From NCBI GenBank assembly GCA_964019155.1, contig OZ025241.1:30721224-30785223 (forward strand): 64,000 bases of DNA. Reading direction: 5' to 3'. Made by a program: the position numbers and the translations under genes. The DNA comes from Osedax fenrisi. Lineage: Eukaryota > Annelida > Polychaeta > Sabellida > Siboglinidae. The notes below the pieces were generated by a model, which did no database searches, had not been told where the DNA came from, and saw only the letters and a list, made by a program, of their open reading frames with translations. This document shows, piece after piece, positions 1 through 12,580 of this stretch; the first letter of the stretch is position 1, and each line of letters opens with the position of its first letter.

Positions 1-675
1 ACCTTATTGCTGCCTTATTCCTACCTTATTGATCTAATTCATCAATACCACTGTACCTGCATATTTGCAATTCCCCTGTTCCGTATTTCGTTAACTTCTT
101 ATGTGATTCTTTAAAATTATTATTGTTACTATTATGTATTATAAAACATCGTTTATTAATATTAATATAGTGAATTAAAATTATATTTATAAATGAATGA
201 TAGATGATTAAAATATATATTTAAAATTTACTATTTTTTTAATTAAATTAAAATTATGAAAGCCCCCTTTATTAATTAATTTTTTCAATAATATCGTAAT
301 ATTTTTTATAATACATAATTATTATTTGGTTTTATTATGCTTTTATTACCAACATATTTATTAATTATTTAGGTATTTAATTATACTAGAATAAATCCAT
401 AGTTAACATTTTGATTATATTTTATTTTAATAAAATGTTACAACATTGTGTTTATCAAGTCAATAATAATATATAAAATATATACTATCTATATAATTAT
501 TTGCATAAATATAATTCCAGTTCTCAATATTGTTTGTTCTCATAGTATTCTTAATTTTCATTTTTTTTTCTAATATTTTTATGTCATTCGAAAATAAAAT
601 TATAGTAGGTGATCACTTTTAATATAAGTTATATAATTTATTATAATATTTTTAATGAGTTTAAAATTACATTTT

Positions 676-718
<43 letters not shown>

Positions 719-2087
719 CAAGTAATGAATATATTTTAATATTATTAAATACAATATTAATATTAAATCACCCATATTATATAGTAGATATGTCTACACC
801 TATTATATACACTACTATACCATTCAATCATATCCAATCAAATTAAATCCGCGTTTTATTTTAAAATGTGTCATAAGTTGTGTGCGTATCATTGATAAGG
901 AATAAGGACGCATGCATTATTAATGATAATTAAAATGAGAATTAATAATAATTAAATTATTAAGGATACATTATTAAGTATTCATTATTAAGGACGCATT
1001 ATTAAAGTCGGTTATATTTATATTTATTAAAAATAAATATAAATAATAATATACACTATTTTAATATAATAAATATAAAGTTTATATATACATATTTCAT
1101 ATTATTAGTCAAACATTCAATAATAAATAAATTGCATGCATTTTGTGATTAATTAAATATCTGATATTTTTTTGAATATTATAATTCTAAAATTATTGTA
1201 GGTAGGTAATTGGATACTTTCCCATAATATCAGATTTAAAATATGTATACATACCATTACATATATATTTATAAGTTTATAAATTAATTAATAATGCATT
1301 ATTTCTAAAAATTCATATAATCATAATCATATATGATTATCAAAATTAATTAATAACACATAACTTAAATAATATAATTGCTATAATATAATTTATATTA
1401 AGTATATTTACATCCTATAGTATATTTCATAAATACATATACTATAATATATGTAATTCTATAATTAAAACAGTTATACTAATTATAGACTTAATTATTA
1501 ATATCATATTAAATATATTCTCAAATATTAAAAAATATCTATTCCAATTAGGATTATATATTAAAAATAACATTAATAAATTAATATATATTATAGAATA
1601 TTAATCGATACAGATAAACTATTATATTCTTGAGAATAAATTAACTGACTAATTAAATATCGTTGTTAAAACATAAAATGGCTGAATATTTGTAATCCTT
1701 GTATAATTATATAAATAGATTTAAAAATAATTATTTATTGAAGTATTATTGCTAAATTCTTATTAATTAATATACTTCTGAACAACTTTATATGGTACGA
1801 TACTACATGGACGTTACATTCTTTAAATTGTAATCATTTAATTATATATTGTTTTCTATGATTATGTTTATATATTAATATACTTGTAGGTATACCTATT
1901 TATTGTATAGCTATTTATTATCTAACTTTCATTTATACATTGAATTAATAATATTAAAATATAATAATAGTAAATGTTGTATTTATATTCCGTTATACAC
2001 ATAGTTATATATTCATTAATTGTTATTATTTTTGTTATTGTTATTATTATGTTGTATACATAATGTACCTATATGTATATATTTATT
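1..2087. other. A+T-rich DNA without a recognised gene
   Basis: No open frame of interest, no splice-linked coding signal and no recognisable transposon protein was seen on either strand. The stretch holds homopolymer and TA runs and a weak local repetition around 900-1010 in which ATTAAGGACGCATTATTA-like units recur. It lies downstream of the minus-strand peritrophin-like gene. Confidence 0.6.
679..714. repeat. (TA)n microsatellite
   Basis: An uninterrupted TA dinucleotide run. The apparent short reading frame over it (Ile/Tyr alternation) is a product of the repeat and is not a gene. Confidence 0.95.
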
Positions 2088-2290
2088 AGAGTCCTGTCAT
2101 TCTATCCAAACACTTAGATGAAGTTTTCATTTATAACCAAATGAATGTAATATCCCTTCGAAGCCGCCCTCATATTAAGACATTACTTTTGTTAATGATA
2201 ACAGATAGTGTTGTAAGAAAAATAATATAAGATCACTTCTAAATATTATTTTAAAACCTATTTCATTGGTAAGGATATGGATTGAACAAA
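2088..2290. repeat. dispersed repeat, copy 1
   Basis: About 200 bp that aligns, with clear divergence, to 5064-5270. Shared landmarks are ACTTAGATGAAGTTTTCA, a following TTATAACCA, then TCGAAG, and at the far end ATCACTTCTAAATATTATTT. No coding potential was recognised. One copy lies downstream of the peritrophin-like gene and the other in its first intron, so it is either a short mobile repeat or a remnant of an old local duplication. Confidence 0.7.
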
Positions 2291-2928
2291 AAATCCTATT
2301 GAATTTATTCGTTTAATAATTTATTCTTTTATAAATGTATTACTATTTTATTTATAACGTTATTCATTTATTCCCATTGATATTATATACCTTTATAACA
2401 TTATATTTATAGTACATTTATTTTTAGTTGTATAATTTTTAATTAAAATTTATTTTTTTTAATTAAATGTTCAACAAAAAATTAACTATCTTTTCTTTTT
2501 ATGTATTTATTTATTTATATATTTTATGAATCATTTAATTAATTTATTATTTGTAGAAATAAATTTAATTTAGTATATAATTAAAAATATTTGTACATAT
2601 TATTTATTAAAATTATGTCTGAATAACATATTAAAGTTAACTATATTTTTATATAAAAAAATAATTTGTTACATATTATATAGTAATTTTTATTAATGGA
2701 AATACATATTATATAATATATAAAATAAAATAATAATATTAATTGATAATATTAATAAATATTTTATTTAATATATAAAAATCTAATTATAAAATAATAC
2801 TTGAAGGAAATTCGTCTTTTTGTATATGACATTTGAACCCAATTCTAAAATAAATATTAAATATTAATTTTGTTTTAAATATTATTGAAACATATTAATA
2901 GAGTAAATAGTCACAATGTTATCTTAGA
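2291..2928. other. A+T-rich 3' flank of the peritrophin-like gene
   Basis: No gene seen. The part from about 2801 to 2870 resembles 27197-27260, which lies at the same relative place downstream of the short paralogue. The gene duplication therefore carried 3' flanking DNA with it. Confidence 0.55.
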
Positions 2929-2942
2929 TTTATTAGTTTATT
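2929..2942 (-). promoter_or_regulatory. candidate polyadenylation signals
   Basis: Two AATAAA hexamers on the minus strand (2937-2942 and 2929-2934) lie about 67-80 nt beyond the stop codon of the 3009-5779 gene. The position suits a 3' end signal, but such hexamers are frequent by chance in DNA this rich in A+T. Confidence 0.45.
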
Positions 2943-3008
2943 AATAAAGTATTTTATATATATACACATATACATGTATATATAATACAGAATTATTAAT
3001 TAACCTAT

Positions 3009-5779
3009 TCAAGGGCATGCCTTACAGGTAGGACTAGTATAATTGCAAGTTTTTAACTTCTGATCCCATACGGTAGTTGCGGGACAAGGCATCACGTATG
3101 TGTAATGGTTACTACATACCACGTAGTGCTGTAACGGATTGTGATTGGTTTAGATATTTATATAGGTCAATAGATATTATTTATATTTGTAGTGGTATAT
3201 GTTAATCAATATATATGATAATAACCTCGCAATCATTACAGTATTGGTAATAACCATCTTCCATGGAATCACAAGATGTTAAGCAACCTTTGCCAGTATT
3301 ACAAGTTCCTAAAATAGAGTTTAACTTATTATACATTTATTTTATGTTTAATTAAATTATACAATTTTTTCTATTTAGTTTAATTAATTAATTTAATTAA
3401 TTAAATTCCAAATTGTAAAATGTGTTCTAAAATATAAATATAAATATTAGTAAAAGTTAAATTAATATATTTTTATAATTATATTGGCTGATTTTATATA
3501 TCCTTACCTTGAGTGGTTGCACTATTAGTTGTTTCGTTATCTTCTGTTGTATTAGGATCTGAATCTTCTTGTGTAGTAACTTCATTAGTTACTCTAATTG
3601 TTTGTTCTGTTTCAGTTTTGTAATCTTCAGGTGTGGTAGGTTCATCAGTTATTATTTTAGTAGTTTCTTCTGTTAATATTGTAGTAGTTGGTTCAGTAAT
3701 TTCTTTAGTAGTCGATTCAGTTACTATTTTAGTAGTTGTTTTAGCAACATTTTCAGATGTTTCTTCAGTTTCTAAGGTAGTAGTTTCTTCAGTTATATCT
3801 TGAGTAGTTATTTCAGTTACCATTTTAGTAGTTGTTTTAGCATCATTTTCAGTTGTTTTATTAGTTTCTAAGGTAGTAGTTTCTCCAGTTATATATTTAG
3901 TAGTGTAGTTAGTTAATATTTCAGTAGTTGGTTCAGTAATTTCATCAGTAGTTGATTCAGTTAATATTATAGTAGTTGCGTTAACATTTTGTGTAGTCGT
4001 TTGGTCTGATTCTACTGATGTAGTTATTTCAGGAATTGATTGCGAAGTTGAGTTATTATTGTTTTCTGTTGTTTCTCCGCTGATATCTTCAGTAATTGTA
4101 GATTCAGTTATAACTTCAGGAGTAGTTTCCACTTTTGTTATCAATTTAGTTGTAGTAGTACTAGCATACTTGCAATCTTTTAACTTTTGATCCCAGACTG
4201 TAGTAGGAGGACAGGGCATAACCCAAGTGTAATGAAATACACAAAACACGTAGTGCTGTGGGAGTAATAATAGGTCAGATATTTATGATATATTTTTGAG
4301 GTATTTACAACTATTGCTATAATAATAACCTCGCAATCGTTACAGTATTGGTAGTATCCGTCATCCTTTTCAGAACAAGATGTTACGCAATCTTTTACAA
4401 TCTCACAGTCTCCTGAGAAGAATGCGCAAAGTAAAAACAATTATTTAACACACATTTATTTCCGTTTTAAATTAGATACATTAGATTTGGTTTAAATTGT
4501 GATTAATTATTAACAATAGATACACTGTTTCATTATTTTAAATATCTTTACCTTGAGTAGTTGCTATGGTAGATGTTTCACTTGTTTCTTTAGTACTAAG
4601 ATCCGTTATTTCTTGTGTAGTTACTATATTAGTTACTTTAATAGTTTGTTCTGTCCCTGTTTTGTTATCTTCAGTTGTAATTTGTGTTGATTTATCAGTT
4701 CCTACTTTATTAGTTCCCCGTCTATATATGAATGGAGTGGTTTCAGCCGTAGTTATCAACTTGGTTGTAGGAGCAGCTATTAAATGTTTATATATTGAAT
4801 TAATTATATGTATTTTAAATTTTAAAATTATAATTAATAAAATGTAATGATACTTATACAAATAATGCAATATAGATTATATAACATATTTAGAATGTAA
4901 TAATATAATGTAAATATTTGACTATGGTATATATATATTTAGTAATATCGGGTTAATATATATACATATGAATAACTAAGAATACAATATTTAAAATATA
5001 ATATATATATGTATATATATATATATATATTGTTTATTTTTATTTATTGTTATTTTATTTTGTGGAGGCCTTTCGTCACATCCAGGAACTTAGATGAAGT
5101 TTTCACTTATAACCATATGGCTCTAATGTACCATCGAAGTCACTCTCGTGTTAATGCATGTTTTTTTGTTAATCCATGGTTTTAACGAGAGCCGATAATT
5201 TATTTATACACAATTATATTATATCACTTCTAAATATTATTTTAAGACATATTTTAAATGTCCAGACTGAACTAGCGTCCTACTGATTGTGTGTATGACA
5301 CATTAGCCAACGTAGCCAAGTTTTAGGCAGTTTTAATATATAATTATAATTATAATGTAATATATGTGAGATTCAAAATATAAATAGTAAAATCTTTAAT
5401 AAAATAAATAAATTAATATTAAATATTATTGAAACATTACTTAATTATTAACATTTTCACTAAATTTTTTAAATGTCATTCACTATGTCATATTTATTAA
5501 ATTATATATATTTTATAATATTATATATCAATAATACACACACAAACATATATACAAATATATATTCATATATAAAATAATTATAATTCTAAAAACAAAT
5601 TTATATATTAATATATAAGATAATTATAATTCTAATGACAAATTTATATATTTAAAAAATTAACTTTTATCATATTAAATATATCCCTATTCATAAACAA
5701 CACTAATTAGTTTATAAGAATATTACTAACCAATTGTATAACACGCGAAAAGTAATATTAAATATAATGATGAATTCAT
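3009..5779 (-). CDS. secreted mucin-like peritrophin with two CBM14-type chitin-binding domains (six exons)
   Basis: Exons on the minus strand: 5731-5779, 4552-4776, 4330-4412, 3508-4255, 3226-3308, 3009-3128; all introns begin GT and end AG. Spliced, they give 1308 nt, 435 aa plus TGA. Residues 1-17 (MNSSLYLILLFACYTIG) form a signal peptide. Residues 18-91 are Thr-rich. Domain 1 has Cys 94, 100, 104, 115, 118, 124, 134 and 147. About 150-368 is a Thr/Glu-rich mucin block suited to O-glycosylation. Domain 2 has Cys 371, 377, 381, 392, 395, 401, 411, 424, 431 and 434. Both domains carry C-x5-C-x9-C-x12-C with YVMPCP/WVMPCP and TTVWDQKL, the spacing of the peritrophin-A/CBM14 family; the extra cysteines recall tachycitin-like relatives. 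Domain 1 lacks the last cysteine of the family, domain 2 has it. Each domain is encoded by an 83-nt exon ending ..CNDCE joined in phase 0 to an exon starting HYV, which indicates internal duplication. Known role of the family: extracellular chitin binding in gut lining or cuticle. The tissue here is inferred only. Confidence 0.88.
5064..5270. repeat. dispersed repeat, copy 2 (in intron 1)
   Basis: Partner of 2088-2290 in the same orientation, lying inside the 954-bp first intron of the peritrophin-like gene. It shares ACTTAGATGAAGTTTTCA and ATCACTTCTAAATATTATTT landmarks. No protein is encoded. Confidence 0.7.
5571..5654. repeat. 41-bp tandem repeat, two units
   Basis: Units 5571-5611 and 5614-5654 both contain ATAATTATAATTCTAA followed by ACAAATTTATATATT. 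They lie in intron 1 close to the signal-peptide exon. The single-unit equivalent is seen in the paralogues near 28400 and 32960. Confidence 0.7.
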
Positions 5780-5879
5780 TGTCAGGGTTATTCTTGTATA
5801 GATATATTTAATATATTTATATAACTAAATTCCGATTATAAATTATTATATTAAAATAATAATAAGATAGGTTTTATTA

Positions 5880-6300
5880 AATATTGAAGCTTGGTCACAT
5901 ATTTATATAGTAACTCGCGGTCATGGATCAGTAATCACATAGTTGAAAGGCGTAACCCATTCATTTGCTTAGTGTGATCGTTTAATTAGTCATTTAGTTA
6001 TAATAATTGCAATTAAATATGAATTCATACCTTCTCCTGTTTTACGAGTTGCTAAACGTAGTGTGTCGTAAATAACCATGAGTCATAGAGTTCATTTTAT
6101 GATGCAACTGCAACCTACGTAGGCAATCGTGCTAGTAATGTATTATAATGTATTATTTAATATTGCCGTATTATCATTATATATATATAGAAGTAGGTTT
6201 ATTATTAAATCATTAAAATGTAAAGAATTAATTCAACATTCTTGAAATATTCTTGATATATTATCTCATATTCTTGACTTTAATTTTAATTCACTTTCCT
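5880..6300 (-). promoter_or_regulatory. conserved upstream region of the peritrophin-like gene, with TATA box
   Basis: CTATATAAAT on the minus strand at 5901-5910 lies about 125 bp upstream of the start codon, a plausible TATA box giving a 5' UTR of roughly 90-100 nt. The flanking sequence (TAACTCGCGGTCATG, AATAATTGC, TTTACGAG) and the perfect palindrome CCTACGTAGG at 6114-6123 recur upstream of the short paralogues at 28640-29105 and 32265-32760. Conservation upstream of all paralogues suggests regulatory content, but shared ancestry alone would also explain it. Confidence 0.55.
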
Positions 6301-6590
6301 ATGATTCATGTTTGCTTAGTCACGTATTCAAAATCATCTCATACACTATGAATGAATTAACGGTGATGTCTAGTTTTCTAGCCCCAGTAGATATACTACC
6401 AATTAAAGAGTATTTTAGATGCGATGATGCTTACGCAATCACCCATATGATGATGTAATGTATGATTTACGCGTGCGCCTAATAATAACTAAGCACCGAG
6501 TTTCACATCCGTTACGGAATTAGTTTGATCAATTAGTCATCACGATATGAAATACTATACGTCACGCGTTTTATAACTTGCTTTTTATTT
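6301..6590. other. distal upstream DNA, no gene
   Basis: Less A+T-biased than its surroundings, with several CG-containing words (ACGCGTGCGCC, GTCACGCG). No coding signal was seen. It ends exactly where the tandemly duplicated unit begins. Confidence 0.4.
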
Positions 6591-6766
6591 TATTATATTA
6601 ATACTATTAGTCACTGGTTATATAAGGTTATTAATTACCACATTTTTTTAAATTAACTTTATAAAGAATGATATACTACTTTATAAAATATGAATATTTA
6701 TATCAAAATAACCATTAAACAGTACAGGTTATAATTGTTATATGAAATCTATTGTATTATCAATAT

Positions 6767-8340
6767 ATATGAATGAATGAATAATTATATAATTATATAA
6801 TAATTATTATATCCGAATATTGAATATAATATACAGAAGGATATTCAGAAGCTAGAAGTAGTTTATATTAAGAATATCCTTAATATAACAAAAATATCAT
6901 ATAGGTTATGATATTATGATAGTTAATTATGATATAATTATAATAATACAATAAGAAAATATAATAAAAAGGATGTAGGTAGTTAATAATACGATACTAT
7001 TAATATAGAATATATATGTATATACACACAAAAGAAAACAGTAAACAAAATAGAAAATAAACTCAAAAGAACATACTAAATATACCATGATAGGAAGTAA
7101 CATGTTATACACGCCCATATGCATAACACACCCAGGGTTGACGAATTACTTTTATGGTGTTTTTAATCTCCTTCAGTGGAAATATATTTCATATAAGTCA
7201 GACTATGTTGATATATATTTTGATATGAATAAATATTTTCAATAGTGCTAATAATAGTAATAATTCCTATATTCAAAAATAAAAATAAAATTATAATATT
7301 AAATATAAAAGTTATGAATTTTCAACAGAGATTACATGATTCATCTAGTGATATAGTTTAGAATCGGAAATCTATAAATGCGTCAATTTTAGAAACCAAT
7401 ACCTTGATTTATTAAATAATTTTGAATAAAATTGGTGTATTAATATAACAAGATTATTATATGATTTTAATTGTATTGGTATATTACAATATTATTCCAT
7501 TAAATAGGTCCATAATAGGTACTATTAAATTTATTACGTTGGTATTTAATAAAGGAATTTTAAATTTATTAATATCACGAAAGTTATGAGTTGAATGTTT
7601 TTTAAATAAATTTATAATTGTTGATGACATTTGATAATTCATAATTATAAACATAATTTTTTCAGGCCTTATAGAATATAAATTCTTTAAAAGTTAAAAT
7701 TCTTTCCTTTTTGTAAATAATATCGTCATTGGTTCAATTTTATTACGATATAATATTCTTATAGTTTTGTTTTGAACTATAGGTCTGTTATAGTACTGCA
7801 TAACCTATACATATATGTGTTGATGTTGAATTATAATTATTCCCGCATATATGAGTAAAATAAATAATATGCTAATGAAATACATAGTTTAACCATATTA
7901 GCTTTAAAATAGATATAATTACACTTTATTGAGTTTTCTTATAATTAATATTCCATAATAAAGTATAAATCTAACCATATATAGTTTATAATTATTATTT
8001 ATATGAATTATCAAACCGACGAGATCGTTAAAATGTGTTGAATACTTACAGTATTATTTAAAAATTTGTATTATTATTAATTATTAAATATTTAGTTTTG
8101 CTAGTTATTTTAATAGTTAGTTAAATTATTTTCAATTTATTTAATGATAGCCATATATATCATATTTTTGTAAAGTATTATTCATATATTTTCTATTACA
8201 TCAATATTATTTTCACATATTATAAATTATATATCTCATTTATAAATATTAGATACAATAAGAGTCCAAGGAAAGATCCTTGAGGGACAACAACCTTAAT
8301 ATTTTTTATTTTGGATTTATAATTATTGAATATTACAAAT
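6767..8340 (-). mobile_element. LINE family D, decayed 3' part
   Basis: Minus-strand translation at about 8262-8300 gives V-V-P-Q-G-S-F-L-G-L-L, the RT motif B region of LINEs (PQGSxLGPLLF). Further 3', at about 7490-7560, is a C-terminal piece also found at 29570-29690 (GPIYWNNIPKHIKSY, a WNxLP tail motif). The 3' end is at about 6767-6870, with the terminal sequence that recurs at 29387-29475 and 29950-30050 and a tail of ATTC repeats. Many stops; not coding now. Confidence 0.65.
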
Positions 8341-9059
8341 TAATTACTATTATTACTATTATTACTATTATTAAGAAAATATATAAATAATTGTAAAGCA
8401 ACTCCTCAAAAACCATACTTCTATAGATATATTATATAGATATATTGGAGTATGAATAAAAAAGCAATTTTATTTTAAGGTAGTATTTTTATATAAAATA
8501 ATTTTAAAAACTAATATTTTTTTTATTAAATTATAATTACATAGATTAGTTATCTATCATTTTATGCAAAGTTTTGTAATTTATTTGTAAATAACTTTGA
8601 ATGCATTTATCTATAAATAATTACTTTCTCATATACATTATTATTCAAAATGATATTAAAATAGATAGGTATAAATATATAGTATTAAAATAATATTAAA
8701 TATATTAAAAAGAGATTAAATACTTTTTTCATCTAGATATTAGAACATATCTAGCTGAAATATCACTAGAACGACATCATATAGTATACCATGTATTTAA
8801 AAATAAATAAATTAAAATTAACTAAATAATAAAATGTATTTATAATTCTAGAAGTGATTCCTATGAGCTTAGATATATTATAAATAATAAAATTGACTGG
8901 AATATGTTAATTAGTGAAGATAATTTTAATGTGTAGGACATTGTCATATATTACTTATACAAATTCCATTATTAATCAAAATAAAAATAAAACTATTGTT
9001 TCTAGATGACTAACAGACGATAAAGATGAAAATATTAAAAATAATAATTTAAATATATA
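8341..9059. other. A+T-rich spacer between LINE relics
   Basis: Begins with an ATT/ACT trinucleotide run (8341-8372) and continues without recognisable coding sequence. It may be unrecognisable 5' sequence of one of the flanking LINEs. The same sequence occurs at 41750-42468. Confidence 0.45.
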
Positions 9060-10988
9060 TTATGCTAATGATCGTATTAGAAATAATTGAATTTTTTGGA
9101 ATTTTTAATTTCATCTAATAAATATAACATTATATGCTTAATTGAAACATTTTTAACAGTAGATGATATAGATTCTCTATATTAAATCGGTAGAAAAAAA
9201 TTATATACTATTTAGATACGATAAATTAATTCATAGAGGAGGTGTTGCAATATTTTGAAAATCTAGTTATATCCTGTAAGAAATTTTATATCACATATAT
9301 ATGTTCAATATATACATTTAAAGATTAATTCAAAAATTCCATTTAATATTATATGTGTTATAGACCTCCAAATTGTAATGCACTATTTCATGAACAGATA
9401 TGTAAATTATTTGATATAACCCAACAAAATTGTAATTCGTCTATAATTATAGGAGATTTTAATTTACTAAATTTTAATTGGAAAGAATTTACATTTCTAG
9501 TTACCCAAAAAGTTATGTATTACTTTACAATTCGATTATTAAAAATTCATCTTCACAATTAATAAATAAGCCAACTCGTAATCATAATATAATTGATTTA
9601 CTTTTTACTAATGACAAATAATTACTATATAATATAAATATTGGAGAACATTTCGGATTATACAAAAATATAAATTACCACTATTCTTTTTCACAATAAC
9701 ATTATTTATAATTAATTATAAAAATAATTTATTCTAATTTAATTAGTTAATAATTTATTTATTTTTATTATTTTTTAATTAATAATACAATTTAAGTATC
9801 TAAATAATAAAGATTTTATAAATATTATAACGCACGCGATTTTTATGATAATCAGAATAGTTCATACTCTACGCACTGATTGGTTATAGTTTTCTGTCCG
9901 TATTAAGACACCTAGAGTATCCGTAATATGGACTTATATGACCTCTAGATATATGCTTATAACTTAATGAATATTTGATAACAAATATAGATATTATATA
10001 TATACTTATCATTTTTAGAATACTTTATTTTTTAATAACGTAGTGTTATATTTTATATGGATACATTTGTATATTATTGAGAATGTTTTAAGTAGACATT
10101 TTTTTTCATAAATTTAAAAACGTAATAAAAAAATTAGTTTATTGGATATATCAGCAATATTTTGAATAATTAAAAATTAAAAATACTTTTTTAGACTAAT
10201 TATATAAAATTTTATAAAATAATAATATAATAATATATATATTAATTTATATATATTAATAATATAATAAATTTTTTTTCGTAGGATTTATGTTTTCTGA
10301 GATAATGAGATTAATGTAATTAATTCAAAAAATAAATTAAAGTTTTATAAATTTATAAAAAAAGGCAAAATTTTAAATCTGGATTATATCCTCTAATTTA
10401 TATATCTAATAACACTATTTTATTTTCAGATCTCAACAAAAAATACATTAAATTCATATTTTAGTTCAATTCAACAAAATGATAATGGAAATTTACACAA
10501 ATTTAACTAAACAAAAATATGATAATATTGATTTAAATCCTGAAATAATTAAATATTTTTAAATAGACTAACAATTATATATACTTCGGAACTGATGGGA
10601 TAGCATCTTCTATGTTGAAATTATTATCTAATGAATTACGTAGGCCTTTATATATTATTTTTAATTCATTTTTATTATCGGGTAATATACCGAAAATCTG
10701 GAAAAATCTATTATTACACCAATTTAAAAAAATGGTGATCCATCAAATTCAAATAACTATAGGTCTATTTCAATAACATGTGTAATGTGTATTAGAGAGT
10801 ATTATAACGTATTAATTCCAAAAAACTAATTTTTTTATTTAAAATCTAATAATTTATTAACAAAAATCAATATGGTTTTAAGTGGAAAATCAACAGAATT
10901 ACAATTAATAAAATGTTTAAAATTTGGTATAATGAATTGAATAATAAAATATGTGTAGATATAATATATAATTATTTTGCAAAAGCTT
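9060..10988 (+). mobile_element. LINE family A, endonuclease and start of reverse transcriptase (decayed)
   Basis: Plus-strand fragments follow the order of a jockey/CR1-like ORF2. I-E-T-F-L-T lies near 9140 and a GGVAIF segment near 9240 (endonuclease). 9353-9562 contains CYRPPN and IIIGDFNLLNFNW, then PTRNHNIIDLLFTND. From about 10590 comes the RT start: DGIASSMLKLLSNELRRPLY, NNYRSISIT, NQYGF. The last codons before 10988 read Y-F-A-K-A. Stops and frameshifts are frequent, so the element is dead. The frame resumes at 16752 after a nested insertion. A stretch near 9700-10300 shows no LINE similarity and may be a further insertion. Confidence 0.75.
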
Positions 10989-10992
10989 CCTA

Positions 10993-11222
10993 AAATTCAA
11001 TACTCGTGTTTAACTTGGATTTATCTCGAGTTTAAACTCGTGTTTAGCCTGCTAATTTGGTAAAACTATTAACAACAGCTAGATACAAGTTTAACTCGAG
11101 ATTAATCCCAGATAAATCCAAGTTAAATCCAAGTTCACTCGAGTTAAATGCCAGTTAAATCCAAGTTTAACTCTAGCTAAATCCCAGTTTAACATGAGAT
11201 TAATCCAAGTTAACTCGAGTTA
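10993..11222. repeat. left subterminal repeat cluster of the TIR element
   Basis: About ten imperfect occurrences of AAxTCCAAGTTxAACTCGAG-like words in both orientations follow the left terminal repeat. Similar words fill the right end at 16505-16745. Clustered subterminal motifs are typical of transposase-binding ends of DNA transposons. Confidence 0.7.
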
Positions 11223-12072
11223 AGTTATTCACATTGATATTTATATTATATCTATATATTATTTATACCTATTACTATATTATACCTGCTAATTTATATT
11301 ATATTGTTATCTATACATCTATATATAGATAATATATACATTATGGCTAAGTAATTTACATATTGATTTATATCTGTTTTATTTTATTAAACTATGTATC
11401 TATAATATTATACTTAAGTGTGGAGGTGCGAGTTAAAATATGATTAATATTATTATTTTAACAAAAAAATTTTATTATCCATGTTTAATATCTTATTTAT
11501 AAATTTGTAAAATTTCATTAATTATTTTTGAGAATTTATATCAATATAAAGTGTTTTTATAAGCGTAATCGATATAATAATTATTTGAAATTGACAGGAT
11601 TTTTTGTAAATACTTGTCACATATAATTGTATATTTCGATATCGTAAATTTTTTTTTATTTTTACATTAAGCATAGATTATAGATATATTTCATATAATT
11701 AATAAACAAATCACTTATGTGTATAACAATATATCATTGGTTTAAAAGAGACGCTTCCAAACAGAAAATTTAGAAAATGTCTTTCTTTAATAGTTCTGTC
11801 TAGTAAAGACGTTATATTCTTGTATTTATTTTGTATTATTCATTATTATTTTTTATAACTTTTATTAAACTATTACTATAAAAATAAATTTATATTTTTC
11901 TATTTTATTACTTCTATATATATATATATATATATATATGTATTTAGATATCTCATTATAAAATATATTTGAATACTACTCTATATTAGTACTAATTATT
12001 ATTGTTTCAGTGTTGTTTACATACCAATATATTTTAATTGTTATTTATATATATATATAAATGTAATACATA

Positions 12073-12108
<36 letters not shown>

Positions 12109-12580
12109 ATAATATTTTATATATATATATATAAATGTAATACATACTTATATATATATATATATATATATACAATATAATATTTTGTGATTATTTGTTT
12201 TAAAAACTTTGAATGGCATTTTCTCAAATTTCTACTTTTTCACTTGGTAGCCTCATGTAAATGACTACTACTTTTTTAATTTTTATTATTTTTATCTGAA
12301 ATTTTTACTATAAATATAAAACATTTACATCTATAGGAATCCTGTTGAATTTATTATTATAGTTTATATTCATTAAATAAATCATGATAAACTTGCATTT
12401 TAATGAAAAAAATTAAAAATAAATATTTAATTAATTCAGACTATTTTTTTTACAATATTTTAAAGTAAGTACATTTATATAAAGACAGATCTTTTATGAT
12501 GGAGGAAAGTATCTGTTGAATACAAAAAAAAATTATGTAATTTTCACCATTAATTATTTATCCTTAACGTTTTTAGATAG
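11223..12580. other. A+T-rich interior of the TIR element with a tandem repeat
   Basis: No gene recognised. 12047-12185 holds two tandem units of about 70 bp, each with AAATGTAATACATACTTATA, a TA run and ACAATATAATATTT. A TA run at 11920-11940 and several T-runs are also present. Equivalent in unit 2: 44627-45980. Confidence 0.5.

Noticed and set aside
655..846. Short open frame with alternating Ile/Tyr
   Set aside because: Produced by the TA run at 679-714; no other support.
4180..4440. Minus-strand open frame reading through 4256-4329
   Set aside because: Runs through an intron with clear GT..AG ends; the spliced form restores the C-x5-C-x9-C-x12-C pattern.
4566..4847. Plus-strand open frame of 93 codons
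   Set aside because: Antisense of exon 2 of the peritrophin-like gene; its Val-rich content mirrors Thr codons.
6927..7124. Hydrophobic minus-strand frame of 65 codons
   Set aside because: Lies in the 3' part of a dead LINE; low complexity and no start or splice context. Same for 40336-40533.
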